Shown here in pieces: positions 28,942 to 39,620 of a stretch of 64,000 nucleotides of DNA; positions within the stretch are counted from its first letter, which is position 1; each line of letters opens with the position of its first letter. The position numbers and the translations under genes are program-made. The notes under the pieces are model-generated. The model was not told the origin of the DNA, searched no databases, and saw only the letters and a list, made by a program, of their open reading frames with translations. The stretch covers positions 43,734 through 107,733 of the forward strand of contig NZ_CP007510.1 in NCBI RefSeq assembly GCF_000661915.1, in the 5' to 3' direction. The stretch comes from Stutzerimonas decontaminans. Lineage in GTDB: Bacteria > Pseudomonadota > Gammaproteobacteria > Pseudomonadales > Pseudomonadaceae.

Positions 28942-29861
28942 ACAAAGGTATAATGCGCCCCGGCCATGTGCAGCTGCGTGTACTGGACATGAGCAAGGCC
29001 CTGGAACACTACGTCGAGTTGCTGGGCCTGATCGAGATGGACCGTGACGATCAGGGCCGTGTCTATCTCAAGGCTTGGACCGAAGTTGACAAATTCTCCG
29101 TGGTGCTACGCGAAGCCGACGAACCTGGTATGGATTTTATGGGTTTCAAGGTTGTGGATGAGGATGCTCTCCGGCAACTGGAGCGGGATCTGACGGCATA
29201 TGGCTGTGCCGTTGAGCAGCTACCCGCAGGTGAGCTGAACAGTTGTGGCCGGCGCGTGCGCTTCCAGGCACCCTCCGGGCATCACTTCGAGTTGTATGCA
29301 GACAAGGAATATACTGGAAAGTGGGGTGTGAATGAGGTCAATCCCGAGGCATGGCCGCGCGATCTGAAAGGCATGGCGGCTGTGCGTTTCGATCATTGCC
29401 TACTGTATGGCGACGAATTGCCGGCGACCTATGACCTGTTCACCAAGGTGCTCGGCTTCTATCTGGCCGAACAGGTGCTGGACGAAAATGGCACGCGCGT
29501 CGCCCAGTTCCTCAGTCTGTCGACCAAGGCCCACGACGTGGCCTTCATTCACCATCCGGAAAAAGGCCGCCTCCATCATGTGTCCTTTCACCTCGAAACC
29601 TGGGAAGACGTGCTTCGCGCCGCCGACCTGATCTCCATGACCGACACCTCTATCGACATCGGCCCGACCCGTCATGGCCTGACCCACGGCAAGACCATCT
29701 ACTTCTTCGACCCGTCCGGTAACCGCAGCGAGGTGTTCTGCGGCGGCAACTACAGCTATCCGGATCACAAGCCGGTGACCTGGCTGGCTAAGGACCTGGG
29801 CAAGGCGATCTTCTATCACGACCGTGTGCTCAACGAACGATTCATGACCGTGCTGACCTGA
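28938..29861 (+). CDS. nahH: Catechol 2,3-dioxygenase
   Basis: 307 residues, exactly the XylE/NahH length. The Fe(II) ligands fall at His153, His214 and Glu265. It opens catechol beside the hydroxyls to 2-hydroxymuconic semialdehyde. The ATG overlaps the nahT stop (ATGA), so translation is coupled. Base composition becomes distinctly more G+C-rich toward its 3' half and stays so through nahJ. Confidence 0.96.
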   Translation: MNKGIMRPGHVQLRVLDMSKALEHYVELLGLIEMDRDDQGRVYLKAWTEVDKFSVVLREADEPGMDFMGFKVVDEDALRQLERDLTAYGCAVEQLPAGELNSCGRRVRFQAPSGHHFELYADKEYTGKWGVNEVNPEAWPRDLKGMAAVRFDHCLLYGDELPATYDLFTKVLGFYLAEQVLDENGTRVAQFLSLSTKAHDVAFIHHPEKGRLHHVSFHLETWEDVLRAADLISMTDTSIDIGPTRHGLTHGKTIYFFDPSGNRSEVFCGGNYSYPDHKPVTWLAKDLGKAIFYHDRVLNERFMTVLT

Positions 29862-29895
29862 TGGTTCGGTTCGACTTATTGCAGAGATTGCGCAG

Positions 29896-31356
29896 ATGAA
29901 AGAGATCAAGCATTTCATTAACGGTGCCTTCGTCGATTCGGCCAGCGGCCGCACCTTCGAGGACATCAACCCGGTCAATGGCCAGGTGATCGGCCGCGTG
30001 CACGAGGCCGGCCGCGCCGAGGTCGACGCCGCGGTCAGGGCGGCACGCGCTGCGCTGAAGGGACCATGGGGGAAGATGACGGTGGCCGAGCGCGCTGAGA
30101 TTCTGCATCGCGTGGCCGATGGCGTCACGGCGCGCTTCGATGAGTTTCTCGAGGCCGAATGCCTGGACACCGGCAAGCCCAAATCCCTGGCCAGCCACAT
30201 CGACATTCCGCGCGGCGCGGCCAATTTCAAGGTGTTCGCCGACCTGATCAAGAACGTGCCGACCGAAGCCTTCGAGATGGCCACCCCGGACGGCGCCGGT
30301 GCACTCAACTACGGCGTGCGCCGGCCCAAGGGGGTGATCGGCGTGATCAGCCCGTGGAACCTGCCGCTGCTGCTGATGACCTGGAAAGTCGGCCCGGCCC
30401 TGGCCTGCGGCAACTGCGTGGTGGTAAAACCATCCGAGGAAACCCCGCTGACCGCCACCCTGCTCGGCGAGGTGATGCAGGCCGCCGGTGTGCCGGCCGG
30501 CGTGTACAACGTGGTGCACGGTTTCGGCGGCGATTCGGCCGGGGCCTTCCTCACCGAGCACCCGGACGTCGACGCCTACACCTTCACCGGCGAGACCGGC
30601 ACCGGCGAAACCATCATGCGCGCCGCGGCCAAGGGCGTGCGCCAGGTGTCGCTGGAGCTGGGCGGCAAGAACGCCGGCATCGTCTTCGCCGACTGTGACC
30701 TGGACAAGGCCATCGAGGGCACCCTGCGCTCGGCCTTCGCCAACTGCGGCCAAGTCTGCCTGGGCACCGAGCGGGTGTATGTCGAGCGGCCGATCTTCGA
30801 CGCGTTCGTCGCCCGCCTGAAGGCCGGCGCCGAAGCGTTGAAGATCGGCGAACCGAACGATCCAGAGGCCAATTTCGGCCCGCTGATCAGCCACAAGCAC
30901 CGTGAAAAAGTCCTCAGTTACTACCAGCAGGCAGTCGACGACGGCGCCACCGTTGTCACCGGCGGCGGCGTGCCGGAGATGCCGGCGCACCTGGCCGGCG
31001 GCGCCTGGGTGCAGCCGACCATCTGGACCGGCCTGACCGACGATTCGGCGGTGGTCACCGAGGAAATCTTCGGCCCCTGCTGCCATATCCGCCCGTTCGA
31101 CAGCGAGGAGGAAGCCATTGAACTGGCCAACAGCCTGCCTTACGGCCTGGCCTCGGCGATCTGGACCGAGAACGCTTCGCGCGCCCACCGCGTCGCCGGG
31201 CAGATCGAGGCCGGCATCGTCTGGGTCAACAGCTGGTTCCTGCGCGACCTGCGCACCGCCTTCGGCGGCAGCAAGCAGTCGGGCATCGGGCGCGAAGGGG
31301 GTGTGCACTCGCTGGAATTCTACACCGAGCTGAAAAACATCTGTGTGAAACTCTGA
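29896..31356 (+). CDS. nahI: 2-Hydroxymuconic semialdehyde dehydrogenase
   Basis: 486 residues. An aldehyde dehydrogenase with the nucleophile Cys288 in GQVCLGTER and Glu254 in LELGGKNA. It oxidises the ring-cleavage product to 2-hydroxymuconate (4-oxalocrotonate branch) with NAD+. A long open frame on the opposite strand (29842-31368) is a composition artefact. Confidence 0.95.
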   Translation: MKEIKHFINGAFVDSASGRTFEDINPVNGQVIGRVHEAGRAEVDAAVRAARAALKGPWGKMTVAERAEILHRVADGVTARFDEFLEAECLDTGKPKSLASHIDIPRGAANFKVFADLIKNVPTEAFEMATPDGAGALNYGVRRPKGVIGVISPWNLPLLLMTWKVGPALACGNCVVVKPSEETPLTATLLGEVMQAAGVPAGVYNVVHGFGGDSAGAFLTEHPDVDAYTFTGETGTGETIMRAAAKGVRQVSLELGGKNAGIVFADCDLDKAIEGTLRSAFANCGQVCLGTERVYVERPIFDAFVARLKAGAEALKIGEPNDPEANFGPLISHKHREKVLSYYQQAVDDGATVVTGGGVPEMPAHLAGGAWVQPTIWTGLTDDSAVVTEEIFGPCCHIRPFDSEEEAIELANSLPYGLASAIWTENASRAHRVAGQIEAGIVWVNSWFLRDLRTAFGGSKQSGIGREGGVHSLEFYTELKNICVKL

Positions 31357-31366
31357 GGAGCTGGCC

Positions 31367-32215
31367 ATGAACGCACCGCAGCAAAGCCCTGAAATCGGTC
31401 GCGAAATCCTCGCCGCTGGCTACCGCACCAACCTGCATGATCAGGGCGAAGGCTTCCCGGTTCTGCTGATCCACGGCTCCGGGCCGGGCGTCACCGCCTG
31501 GGCCAACTGGCGCGGGATCATTCCGCAGCTGGCGCAGACGCGCCGGGTGGTCGCTCCGGACATGCTCGGCTTCGGCTACAGCGAACGTCCGGCCGATGGA
31601 CAATACAGCCAGGCGCGCTGGGTCGAGCATGCCATCGGCGTGCTCGACGCCCTCGGCATCCAGCAGGGCGACATCGTCGGCAACTCGTTCGGCGGCGGGC
31701 TGGCGCTGGCACTGGCCATCCGTCACCCCGAGCGCGTGCGCCGGCTGGTGCTGATGGGCAGCGTCGGCGTGGCCTTTCCGATCACCGAGGGGCTGGAAAT
31801 GGCGTGGGGCTACACGCCGTCGCTGGCCAACATGCGCAGGCTGCTCGATCTGTTCGCCCACGACCGCACCCTGGTCAACGACGAGCTGGCCGAGCTGCGC
31901 TACCAAGCCAGCATCCGCCCGGGCTTCCAGGAGTCGTTCGCCGCGATGTTCCCGCCGCCACGGCAGAACGGAGTCGACGATCTGGCCAGCAACGAGGCCG
32001 ATATCCGCGCCCTGCCCCACGAAACCCTGGTCATCCATGGCCGCGAGGATCGGATCATCCCGCTGCAGGCTTCGCTGACCCTCGCGCAGTGGATTCCCAA
32101 CGCCCAACTCCACGTCTTTGGCCATTGCGGCCACTGGACCCAGATCGAACACGCCGAGCGTTTCGCCCGCCTGGTCGAGAATTTCCTCGCCGAGGCCGAC
32201 GCCCTCCATTCCTGA
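31367..32215 (+). CDS. nahN: 2-Hydroxymuconic semialdehyde hydrolase
   Basis: 282 residues of the alpha/beta-hydrolase fold. The catalytic triad is Ser107 in GNSFGG, Asp228 in HGREDRI and His256 in GHCGHW; the HGSGPG oxyanion word is at 36-41. It removes formate from the ring-cleavage product to give 2-hydroxypenta-2,4-dienoate, the branch used for ketones. It starts 10 bases after nahI. Confidence 0.94.
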   Translation: MNAPQQSPEIGREILAAGYRTNLHDQGEGFPVLLIHGSGPGVTAWANWRGIIPQLAQTRRVVAPDMLGFGYSERPADGQYSQARWVEHAIGVLDALGIQQGDIVGNSFGGGLALALAIRHPERVRRLVLMGSVGVAFPITEGLEMAWGYTPSLANMRRLLDLFAHDRTLVNDELAELRYQASIRPGFQESFAAMFPPPRQNGVDDLASNEADIRALPHETLVIHGREDRIIPLQASLTLAQWIPNAQLHVFGHCGHWTQIEHAERFARLVENFLAEADALHS

Positions 32216-32226
32216 GAGAGACCGAT

Positions 32227-33012
32227 ATGGACAAGACATTGATCAACGAACTCGGCGACGAGCTCTACCAGGCGATGGTCCAGCGCGAGACCGTGTCGCC
32301 GCTGACCAGCCGCGGCTTCGACATCACGGTCGAGGACGCCTACCACATCTCCCTGCGCATGCTCGAACGCCGCCTGGCGGCCGGCGAGCGGGTGATCGGC
32401 AAGAAGATCGGCGTCACCAGCAAGGCCGTGCAGAACATGCTCAGCGTGCACCAGCCGGACTTCGGCTACCTCACCGATGCCATGGTCTACAACAGCGGCG
32501 AGGCAATGCCGATCAGCGAGCGGCTGATCCAGCCACGCGCCGAGGGCGAGATCGCCTTCATCCTCAAGAAGGATTTGATGGGGCCGGGCGTGACCAACGC
32601 CGACGTGCTGGCTGCCACCGAATGCGTGATCCCCTGCTTCGAAGTGGTCGATTCGCGCATCCAGGACTGGAAGATCAAGATCCAGGACACCGTCGCGGAC
32701 AACGCCTCCTGCGGGCTGTTCGTGCTGGGGGACCAGGCCGTCTCACCGCGCCAGGTCGATCTGGTCACCTGCGGCATGCTGGTTGAGAAGAACGGCCAGC
32801 TGCTCTCCACCGGCGCTGGAGCGGCTGCGCTCGGCTCGCCGGTCAACTGCGTGGCCTGGCTGGCCAACACCCTCGGCCACTTCGGCATTGGCCTCAAGGC
32901 CGGCGAAGTGATCCTGTCCGGCTCGCTGGTTCCGCTGGAACCGGTCAAGGCCGGTGATTTCATGCGCGTCGAGATCGGCGGCATCGGCAGCGCCTCCGTG
33001 CGCTTCATCTGA
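32227..33012 (+). CDS. nahL: 2-Oxopent-4-enoate (2-hydroxypenta-2,4-dienoate) hydratase
   Basis: 261 residues of the MhpD/fumarylacetoacetate-hydrolase-like family, starting at the ATG at 32227. Words [15 protein letters not shown] and [13 protein letters not shown] are typical. It adds water to give 4-hydroxy-2-oxovalerate. It is a paralogue of NahK downstream, with which it forms a complex in known meta pathways. Confidence 0.94.
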   Translation: MDKTLINELGDELYQAMVQRETVSPLTSRGFDITVEDAYHISLRMLERRLAAGERVIGKKIGVTSKAVQNMLSVHQPDFGYLTDAMVYNSGEAMPISERLIQPRAEGEIAFILKKDLMGPGVTNADVLAATECVIPCFEVVDSRIQDWKIKIQDTVADNASCGLFVLGDQAVSPRQVDLVTCGMLVEKNGQLLSTGAGAAALGSPVNCVAWLANTLGHFGIGLKAGEVILSGSLVPLEPVKAGDFMRVEIGGIGSASVRFI

Positions 33013-33026
33013 TCGAGGACAGCCTG

Positions 33027-33950
33027 ATGAGCAAGAAACTGAAAGCCGCCATTATCGGCCCGGGCAACATCGGCACAGATCTGGTGATGAAGATGCTGCG
33101 TTCCGAGTGGATCGAGCCGGTCTGGATGGTCGGCATCGACCCCGAGTCCGATGGCCTCAAGCGCGCCCGCGAGTTCGGCCTGAAGACCACCGCCGAGGGC
33201 GTCGACGGCCTGCTGCCGCACGTGCTCGAGGACGATATCCGCATCGCCTTCGATGCCACCTCCGCCTATGTACACGCCGAGAACAGCCGCAAGCTCAACG
33301 AGCTGGGCGTGCTGATGGTCGACCTGACCCCGGCCGCCATCGGCCCGTACTGCGTGCCGCCGGTGAACCTCAAGCAGCATGTCGGCACGCTGGAAATGAA
33401 CGTCAACATGGTCACCTGTGGTGGCCAGGCCACCATCCCGATGGTCGCCGCGGTATCGCGCGTGCAGCCGGTGGCCTACGGCGAGATCGTCGCCACCGTG
33501 TCCTCGCGCTCCATCGGCCCGGGCACCCGCAAGAACATCGACGAGTTCACCCGCACCACCGCCGGCGCCATCGAGCAGGTCGGCGGGGCCAAGGAAGGCA
33601 AGGCGATCATCGTCGTCAACCCGGCCGAGCCGCCGCTGATGATGCGCGACACCATCCACTGCCTGACCGAAACCGAACCGGACCAGGATGCGATCACCGC
33701 ATCGGTCCACGCGATGATCGCCGAGGTGCAGAAGTACGTGCCCGGCTACCGGCTGAAGAATGGCCCGGTATTCGACGGCAACCGCGTCTCGATCTTCATG
33801 GAAGTCGAGGGCCTGGGCGACTACCTGCCCAAGTACGCCGGCAACCTCGACATCATGACCGCCGCAGCGCTGCGTACTGGCGAGATGTTCGCCGAGGAAA
33901 TCGCCAGCGGCACCATTCAACTGCCACGTCGTGAAGCGGCACTGGCCTGA
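33027..33950 (+). CDS. nahO: Acetaldehyde dehydrogenase (acylating)
   Basis: 307 residues. The NAD-binding GPGNIGTD is at residues 11-18 and the thioester Cys131 in [11 protein letters not shown]. It turns acetaldehyde into acetyl-CoA and pairs with the aldolase NahM for channelling; the aldolase gene follows 11 bases later. Confidence 0.95.
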   Translation: MSKKLKAAIIGPGNIGTDLVMKMLRSEWIEPVWMVGIDPESDGLKRAREFGLKTTAEGVDGLLPHVLEDDIRIAFDATSAYVHAENSRKLNELGVLMVDLTPAAIGPYCVPPVNLKQHVGTLEMNVNMVTCGGQATIPMVAAVSRVQPVAYGEIVATVSSRSIGPGTRKNIDEFTRTTAGAIEQVGGAKEGKAIIVVNPAEPPLMMRDTIHCLTETEPDQDAITASVHAMIAEVQKYVPGYRLKNGPVFDGNRVSIFMEVEGLGDYLPKYAGNLDIMTAAALRTGEMFAEEIASGTIQLPRREAALA

Positions 33951-33961
33951 GGAGTAGCACC

Positions 33962-35002
33962 ATGAATCTGCAAGGCAAGAACGTCACCCTGCACGACATG
34001 AGCCTGCGCGACGGCATGCACGCCAAGCGCCACCAGATCAGCCTCGAGCAGATGATCGCGGTCGCCACCGGCCTCGACGCCGCCGGCATGCCGCTGATCG
34101 AGATCACCCACGGCGACGGCCTCGGCGGTCGCTCGATCAACTACGGCTTCCCCGCGCACAGCGACGAGGAATACCTGCGTGCGGTAATCCCGCGCCTCAA
34201 GCAGGCCAAGGTATCCGCCCTGCTGCTGCCGGGCATCGGCACGGTCGACCACCTGAAGATGGCGCTCGACTGTGGCGTCTCCACCATTCGTGTGGCCACG
34301 CATTGCACCGAGGCCGACGTCTCCGAGCAGCACATCGGCATGTCGCGCAAGCTGGGCGCCGATACCGTCGGCTTTCTGATGATGGCGCACATGATCAGCG
34401 CGGAAAAAGTGCTCGAGCAGGCCAGGCTGATGGAAAGCTACGGCGCTAACTGCATCTACTGCACCGACTCGGCCGGCTACATGCTGCCCGATGAGGTCAG
34501 CGAGAAGATCGGCCTGCTGCGCGCCGAGCTGAACCCCGCCACCGAGATCGGCTTCCACGGCCACCACAACATGGGCATGGCCATCGCCAACTCGCTGGCC
34601 GCCATCGAAGCTGGCGCCTCGCGTATCGACGGCTCGGTCGCCGGCCTCGGCGCCGGTGCCGGCAACACCCCGCTGGAAGTCTTCGTCGCGGTGTGCAAGC
34701 GCATGGGCGTGGAAACCGGCATCGACCTCTACAAGATCATGGATGTGGCCGAAGACATCGTCGTGCCAATGATGGACCAGCCGATCCGCGTCGACCGCGA
34801 TGCGCTGACCCTGGGCTATGCCGGCGTATACAGCTCGTTCCTGTTGTTTGCCCAGCGCGCCGAGAAGAAATACGGCGTACCGGCCCGCGACATTCTGGTC
34901 GAGCTGGGGCGCCGCGGCACCGTCGGCGGCCAGGAAGACATGATCGAAGACCTCGCCCTGGATATGTCCCGGGCCCGCCAGAACCAGAAGGTGAGCGCAT
35001 GA
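33962..35002 (+). CDS. nahM: 4-Hydroxy-2-oxovalerate aldolase
   Basis: 346 residues of the DRE-TIM aldolase family. [14 protein letters not shown] near the N-terminus gives the metal and base residues, and [14 protein letters not shown] the metal-binding His pair. It splits 4-hydroxy-2-oxovalerate into pyruvate and acetaldehyde. Its stop overlaps the start of nahK by 4 bases. Confidence 0.95.
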   Translation: MNLQGKNVTLHDMSLRDGMHAKRHQISLEQMIAVATGLDAAGMPLIEITHGDGLGGRSINYGFPAHSDEEYLRAVIPRLKQAKVSALLLPGIGTVDHLKMALDCGVSTIRVATHCTEADVSEQHIGMSRKLGADTVGFLMMAHMISAEKVLEQARLMESYGANCIYCTDSAGYMLPDEVSEKIGLLRAELNPATEIGFHGHHNMGMAIANSLAAIEAGASRIDGSVAGLGAGAGNTPLEVFVAVCKRMGVETGIDLYKIMDVAEDIVVPMMDQPIRVDRDALTLGYAGVYSSFLLFAQRAEKKYGVPARDILVELGRRGTVGGQEDMIEDLALDMSRARQNQKVSA

Positions 35003-35793
35003 ACCGTACCCTCAACCGCGAGCAGGTGCTGGCCCTGGCCGAGCACATCGAGAACGCCGAATTGCAGGCGCACGATATTCACAAGGTCACCAACGATTAT
35101 CCCGAGATGACCTTCGCCGATGCCTACGACATCCAGTGGGAAATCCGCCGCCGCAAGGAGGCGCGCGGCAACAAGATCGTCGGCCTGAAGATGGGCCTGA
35201 CCTCTTGGGCGAAGATGGCGCAGATGGGCGTGGAGACGCCGATCTACGGCTTTCTCGCCGACTACTTCAGCGTGCCCGATGGTGGCGTGGTGGATTGCTC
35301 CAAGCTGATCCATCCGAAGATCGAGGCGGAAATCTCGGTGGTCACCAAGGCGCCGCTGCAAGGCCCCGGTTGCCACATCGGTGACGTGATTGCAGCGGTC
35401 GACTACGTGATCCCCACCGTCGAGGTGATCGACTCGCGCTACGAGAACTTCAAGTTCGACCTGATCAGCGTGGTGGCCGACAACGCCTCCTCGACGCGTT
35501 TCATCACCGGCGGCCAGATGGCCAATCTGGAAGACGTCGACCTGCGCACCCTCGGCGTGGTGATGGAGAAGAACGGTGAGGTGGTAGAACTTGGTGCCGG
35601 CGCCGCAGTGCTCGGCCATCCGCTGTCCAGCGTGGCGATGCTCGCCAACCTGCTGGCAGAGCGCGGCGAACACATACCGGCCGGCACATTCATCATGACC
35701 GGTGGCATCACGGCTGCGGTATCGGTGGAGCCGGGCGACAACATCACCGTGCGCTATCAGGGGCTTGGCAGCGTCTCCGCGCGCTTCATCTGA
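34999..35793 (+). CDS. nahK: 4-Oxalocrotonate decarboxylase
   Basis: 264 residues from the ATG at 34999, which overlaps the nahM stop. It belongs to the same family as NahL ([31 protein letters not shown]). It decarboxylates 2-oxohex-3-enedioate and hands the product to NahL. Confidence 0.94.
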   Translation: MNRTLNREQVLALAEHIENAELQAHDIHKVTNDYPEMTFADAYDIQWEIRRRKEARGNKIVGLKMGLTSWAKMAQMGVETPIYGFLADYFSVPDGGVVDCSKLIHPKIEAEISVVTKAPLQGPGCHIGDVIAAVDYVIPTVEVIDSRYENFKFDLISVVADNASSTRFITGGQMANLEDVDLRTLGVVMEKNGEVVELGAGAAVLGHPLSSVAMLANLLAERGEHIPAGTFIMTGGITAAVSVEPGDNITVRYQGLGSVSARFI

Positions 35794-35841
35794 GCCATTC
35801 GGCCGCCCTGCACGGGCGGCCTCTTCTTCAGGAGACACACC

Positions 35842-36033
35842 ATGCCTATTGCCCAGATCCATATCCTCGAAGGCCGCAGCGACGAGCAGAAGGAGTCGCT
35901 GATCCGCGAGGTCAGCCAGGCCATCTCGCGCTCGCTGGACGCGCCGCTGGCCAGCGTGCGGGTGATCATCACCGAGATGCCCAAGGTCCACTTCGGCATC
36001 GGCGGCGAGAGCGCCAAGGCCATTGGTCGATGA
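35842..36033 (+). CDS. nahJ: 4-Oxalocrotonate tautomerase
   Basis: 63 residues; after removal of Met the protein starts with the catalytic Pro1 ([17 protein letters not shown]). Arg39-type residues lie in [11 protein letters not shown]. It isomerises 2-hydroxymuconate to 2-oxohex-3-enedioate as a hexamer. AGGAGA upstream of the ATG is the ribosome site. Confidence 0.95.
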   Translation: MPIAQIHILEGRSDEQKESLIREVSQAISRSLDAPLASVRVIITEMPKVHFGIGGESAKAIGR

Positions 36034-36063
36034 GCCTGCCTCCTCCTGCACAGAGTCCGGCAC

Positions 36064-36504
36064 ATGAGAACAACGAATCAACGCTCGCTGCACTGGGAAG
36101 CCGCCTATGCCGCCACCCGTGCGGCCGTGGCACATGCAGAGAAGCTAGGCGTGCGCATTAACGTCTGCGTGGTTGACCACTCCGGCCTGCCGTTGGCCTA
36201 TCTGCGCATGAACGGCGCCTTTCTACATTCACGGGAAATTGCCGAAGACAAGGCGTACACCGCCGTGAGCTTCGGCTTCCCCACCCGCGACTGGCTCGAC
36301 GTGCTGGGTGACAACCCGCGCCTGCGCATCGGCCTGCCGAGACGCGAGCGGCTGGTGGTGTTCGGCGGGGGCCTGCCGATCCTACTCGATGGTGAATGCA
36401 TCGGCGGCATCGGCGTCTCTGGGGCCGACGAGGGGCAGGACGAAGCCTGCGCGGCAGCGGGCTTGGCGGCCATAGGGCATCATGAGGCATCCAGTTTGGG
36501 GTAG
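36064..36504 (+). CDS. GlcG/HbpS-family protein, end altered by an IS66 remnant
   Basis: 146 residues of the DUF336 (GlcG/HbpS) family: INVCVVDHSGLPLAYLRM, EDKAYTAVSFG and GGIGVSGADEGQDEACA. A gene of this family commonly closes meta-cleavage operons of nah plasmids; its job there is not settled. The last eight or so residues (HHEASSLG) appear to come from IS66 sequence, so the natural end has been replaced. The family core is complete. Confidence 0.8.
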   Translation: MRTTNQRSLHWEAAYAATRAAVAHAEKLGVRINVCVVDHSGLPLAYLRMNGAFLHSREIAEDKAYTAVSFGFPTRDWLDVLGDNPRLRIGLPRRERLVVFGGGLPILLDGECIGGIGVSGADEGQDEACAAAGLAAIGHHEASSLG

Positions 36505-36545
36505 AGGTAGATTTCGACTTTCGCGCCCGAACGCATCATGCGGCT
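36482..36545 (-). mobile_element. IS66 tnpB start remnant
   Basis: Read on the minus strand it gives MMRSGAKVEIYLYPKLDA, the start of an IS66 TnpB that differs from the copies at 20609 and 62192. It marks the break point at the end of the lower operon. Confidence 0.65.
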
Positions 36546-36654
36546 GGCTTCCAGAAGGAAATCAGCAGCATTGACTGGCCTTCTGATCTCTTTAGGCGGT
36601 TTCGGTAATAAGCGGAGCGAGAAACAGATCAGCCGATGGATGCTAGGTCGGCAA

Positions 36655-37075
36655 GCCCGTTCAGTTTGGCGGTGGCAGATAGACCGTGGGCCAATGGCTG
36701 GTTGGCGGCGAGCAATTCCTGCAACTGCACGGCTTGGCCGTCCTTGAGGTTCTCAGCGTTGCGCAGCAGCAGCCAGCGGCTGCGCTTGACCACCACCTTG
36801 CGCGCTGTTTTGTTTATCGCGCAGGAGGTTGGCCTGGTCGACGCGAATATGGTCGATCACCTCACGATCGTAGCGCGCCACCCCATGGAACAGGTCGTAG
36901 GCCACGTCGGCTTGAGGGCAGTGCCGCTGCACTTCCAGGTCGAAAGCGGCGTTCATGTCCATGGCGACCGCCTCGATATGCTGGCAGTGCTCACCGAGCC
37001 ACTCGAAGAATGGGCGAATCGCCTGGCCGCTGCATGGCGACAGCAGGGTGTGGGGGTTGGGATGTTTAGCGACTG
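36655..37075 (-). pseudogene. ISL3-family transposase remnant, frameshifted
   Basis: Minus-strand words FFEWLGEHCQHIEAVAMDMN, AFDLEVQRHCPQ and YDLFH match the DDE domain of ISL3 transposases. After VDQANLLRD the frame shifts, and LLRNAENLKDGQAVQLQELL continues in another frame. Both ends of the gene are missing. Confidence 0.75.
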
Positions 37076-37339
37076 CCAATCTACCCACTTCCTCGCCTGT
37101 TACTAATGAGGAACAAAGTATTCGAACATCGCAATGATATTTCGGGGTATTGTCTGACATCATAAAAACACAAAAGCATCAGCGTGTTATGGGTTTCACG
37201 GATATTTATCGGAAAACTTTTTGACTGTCCGGATACAAAATTTCGGGTTAGTAACTCGCTCTTTCCCCAGAATCCGCGGCCGCCCATCATAAAGGCTGGA
37301 CACGCTGGCCGTTCCATAAACTGGAAGAGGAGTCTCTTC

Positions 37340-38770
37340 ATGAACATCACTGCATCGGAACCGGCGTCCGGGCCCTGGAACCCTAAACGAATTCTGGCCG
37401 CGCTGCGCGCCGACGCCAGCATCGGCGAAGTGCTGGCGGGCGCCGACATCGAGGCCCGGTACCTGAACGACTGGAGCGGTGAGGAAGGCGGCAGGCCGCT
37501 GGCCTTGGTGCGCCCGCACGACACCGCCGAAATTGCGCGCGTGCTGGCATTATGCCATGCAGGACGCTGCCCAGTGGTGCCGCAGGGCGGGCTGACCGGC
37601 CTGGCCGGCGGTGCCACGCCGATAGAAGGCTGCGTGCTCGTTTCACTGGAGCGCATGTCCGGCGTGGTCGAACTGGACCCTGCCTCAGCCACCATGACCG
37701 TGCTGGCCGGCACGCCGCTGCAGGTCGTTCAGGAAGCCGCGCAGGCGGCGGGCTTTCTGTTCGCGCTGGACCTGGGCGCGCGCGGCTCCTGCCAGATCGG
37801 CGGCAACATCGCCACCAATGCGGGCGGCAACCGCGTGATCCGCTACGGCATGGCGCGCGACCTGGTGCTGGGACTGGAAGCCGTGCTGCCCGACGGAACC
37901 GTGCTGTCCATGATGAACAAGATGGTCAAGAACAATGCCGGCCCCGATCTGAAGCATCTGTTCATCGGCACCGAGGGCACGCTGGGCATCATCACGCAGG
38001 CCGTGCTCCGCCTGCATCCGGGCGTCTCGGGCGCCAATACCGCGTTGGTAGCCGCGCCCGATTTCGGCTCGGCCATCAAGCTGCTGCGCCATGCGCAGCA
38101 CCTCCTGGGCGGCCGGGTCAGCGCATTCGAGATGATGTGGCAGGACTACTATGCCGCGGCCACAACCGCCGGCGGCATCGCCGCGCCGCTGCCGGCCACG
38201 TATCCACTATACGTGCTGCTGGACCTGCAGGCGGCCGCACCCGAAGAGGATGCGGCGCGCTTCGAGGCGATGTTGGAACACGCGCTGGCCGAAGGCTGGA
38301 TCGCCGACGCCGCCGTGGCCCAATCTCACACGCAGACCCAAGCCTTCTGGGAACTGCGCGATGCCATCTCCGAGATGCTGCGCACCTTCGCGCCCACCAT
38401 CAACTTCGACGTGTCCGCGCCCATCTCGGGCATCGAGGAATGCGTGGCCCGGATGCGCGAGGCGCTGGCGCGCGATTTCCCCGGCGTTCGGGCGATCTAC
38501 TTCGGCCACGTCGGCGACGGCAACGTGCATATCGTGGTGGGTTCGCTGCCGACTGACGACCGCAAGACCGAACAGCGCATCGAGGCCGCATTCTACGCTA
38601 TCGTGCGCAGCCTGTCGGGATCGGTCTCGGCCGAGCACGGCATTGGGCTGCACAAGCGGCCGTGGTTGCACTACAGCCGCAATCCGGCGGAGCTGTCCTT
38701 GATCGCGACGGTGAAGCGCGCGCTCGATCCGCACGGGATCATGAATCCGGGGAAGATTCTGGCGTCTTGA
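37340..38770 (+). CDS. FAD-linked oxidase, GlcD/D-2-hydroxyacid dehydrogenase type
   Basis: 476 residues from the ATG at 37340 (GAAGAGGAG upstream; the frame opens earlier at 37184 without a ribosome site). The FAD_binding_4 domain has PQGGLTGLAGG and GGNIATNAGGNRVIRYG. The C-terminal FAD-oxidase domain has HVGDGNVH (metal-binding His) and EHGIGLHKR. Relatives oxidise D-lactate, glycolate or D-2-hydroxyglutarate. It stands alone between IS remnants. Its very high G+C codon use resembles Burkholderiales genes, which hints at transfer. A role in the naphthalene pathway is not evident. Confidence 0.85.
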   Translation: MNITASEPASGPWNPKRILAALRADASIGEVLAGADIEARYLNDWSGEEGGRPLALVRPHDTAEIARVLALCHAGRCPVVPQGGLTGLAGGATPIEGCVLVSLERMSGVVELDPASATMTVLAGTPLQVVQEAAQAAGFLFALDLGARGSCQIGGNIATNAGGNRVIRYGMARDLVLGLEAVLPDGTVLSMMNKMVKNNAGPDLKHLFIGTEGTLGIITQAVLRLHPGVSGANTALVAAPDFGSAIKLLRHAQHLLGGRVSAFEMMWQDYYAAATTAGGIAAPLPATYPLYVLLDLQAAAPEEDAARFEAMLEHALAEGWIADAAVAQSHTQTQAFWELRDAISEMLRTFAPTINFDVSAPISGIEECVARMREALARDFPGVRAIYFGHVGDGNVHIVVGSLPTDDRKTEQRIEAAFYAIVRSLSGSVSAEHGIGLHKRPWLHYSRNPAELSLIATVKRALDPHGIMNPGKILAS

Positions 38771-38961
38771 GTGGGGGTGGTGGCGGCGGTCGCCGCCTGA
38801 TGGGTGCTGCAAGAGATTTTTTGAAGAAAAAATTTACGGTCACCCCGTTTCTGCAATACTGACCAGCGATGATTCTATGGCTTGCGTAAATCTATCCGGC
38901 GTCTCGTTTGGGCTGCCTCGCGCCACGATGAGAGTCGCGCCTGGTGATCCTGACAAGCCGG

Positions 38962-38982
38962 CGGCTTCGAAAGCCGTTTTTT
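38962..38982 (+). terminator. Intrinsic terminator
   Basis: CGGCTT pairs with AAGCCG around a CGA loop and runs into six T. It lies about 190 bases after the FAD oxidase and would end its transcript. Confidence 0.7.
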
Positions 38983-39082
38983 ATGTCAGGTTCTTCACCA
39001 AGCCGGTGGCCGTTCACGTCATCGGTTGTTCAGCATCGCAAAACCTGGAAGGGTGTTCCGTGGTACAGCTGTAATGGCCGGG

Positions 39083-39620
39083 TCAGGCGGCGTAGACGAC
39101 TGGCCCTGCTTCGAATTCCGAGTGGTTGGCAGCGATCGCCCAGGCGATTCGGGCGAACTTGTTGGCCAGGGCGCACACCACTACATTCGAGTGATTCGAG
39201 CGGCGTCGCTCTCGTAGCGAACGGACCCAGTCGGCCAGGGCGCCCTGCTGATGCTTCAGGCGCTGCGGCTAGACCCGGGCGCATTGCACTAGAAGTCGCC
39301 GCAGATTCTTGTCCCCTCGTTTGCTCATCCCCAGCAAATTGGCTCGACCGCCGGTGCTGTGCTGGCGGGGCACCAGCCCCACCGATGCCGCGAAATCACG
39401 GCTGCCGCCATACTGCTTGCCATCGCCATTTCGGCCGATAACAGGCTGGCCGTGATCGGGCCGACACAGGGAATCGTCAGCAAGCGACTCCCCAGGTCAT
39501 CTTCCTCAAGCTGGGTGGTCATTTCCTTGTCCAGTGATGATTTTGCCGGCACGAACAGCAGGCCAGGGCGGGCAATCTTCTTGTTACGGCCCCTATGGGC
39601 TCGCTGGCGCTCCTTTTGGA
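39083..39620 (-). pseudogene. IS110-family (IS1111 group) transposase remnant
   Basis: The minus strand reads RLLTIPCVGPITASLLSAEM, then after a one-base deletion DFAASVGLVPRQ and GGRANLLGMSKRGDKNLRRL, then a further break and ALADWVRSLRERR and ANKFARIAWAI to a TGA. This is the transposase_20 C-terminal half of IS110 elements with at least two lesions. The N-terminal DEDD domain is missing. Confidence 0.8.

Noticed and set aside
29842..31368. 508-codon open frame on the strand opposite nahI
   Set aside because: It mirrors a high-G+C gene with clear aldehyde dehydrogenase residues, has a His/Gly/Ala-biased composition and no recognisable domain.
32487..33920. 477-codon open frame opposite nahL and nahO
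   Set aside because: Antisense to two well-supported enzymes and crosses their boundary; composition artefact of G+C-rich codons.
34816..36135. 439-codon open frame opposite nahM, nahK and nahJ
   Set aside because: Spans three genes on the other strand with biased composition (many His, Asp and Gly); no start signal.
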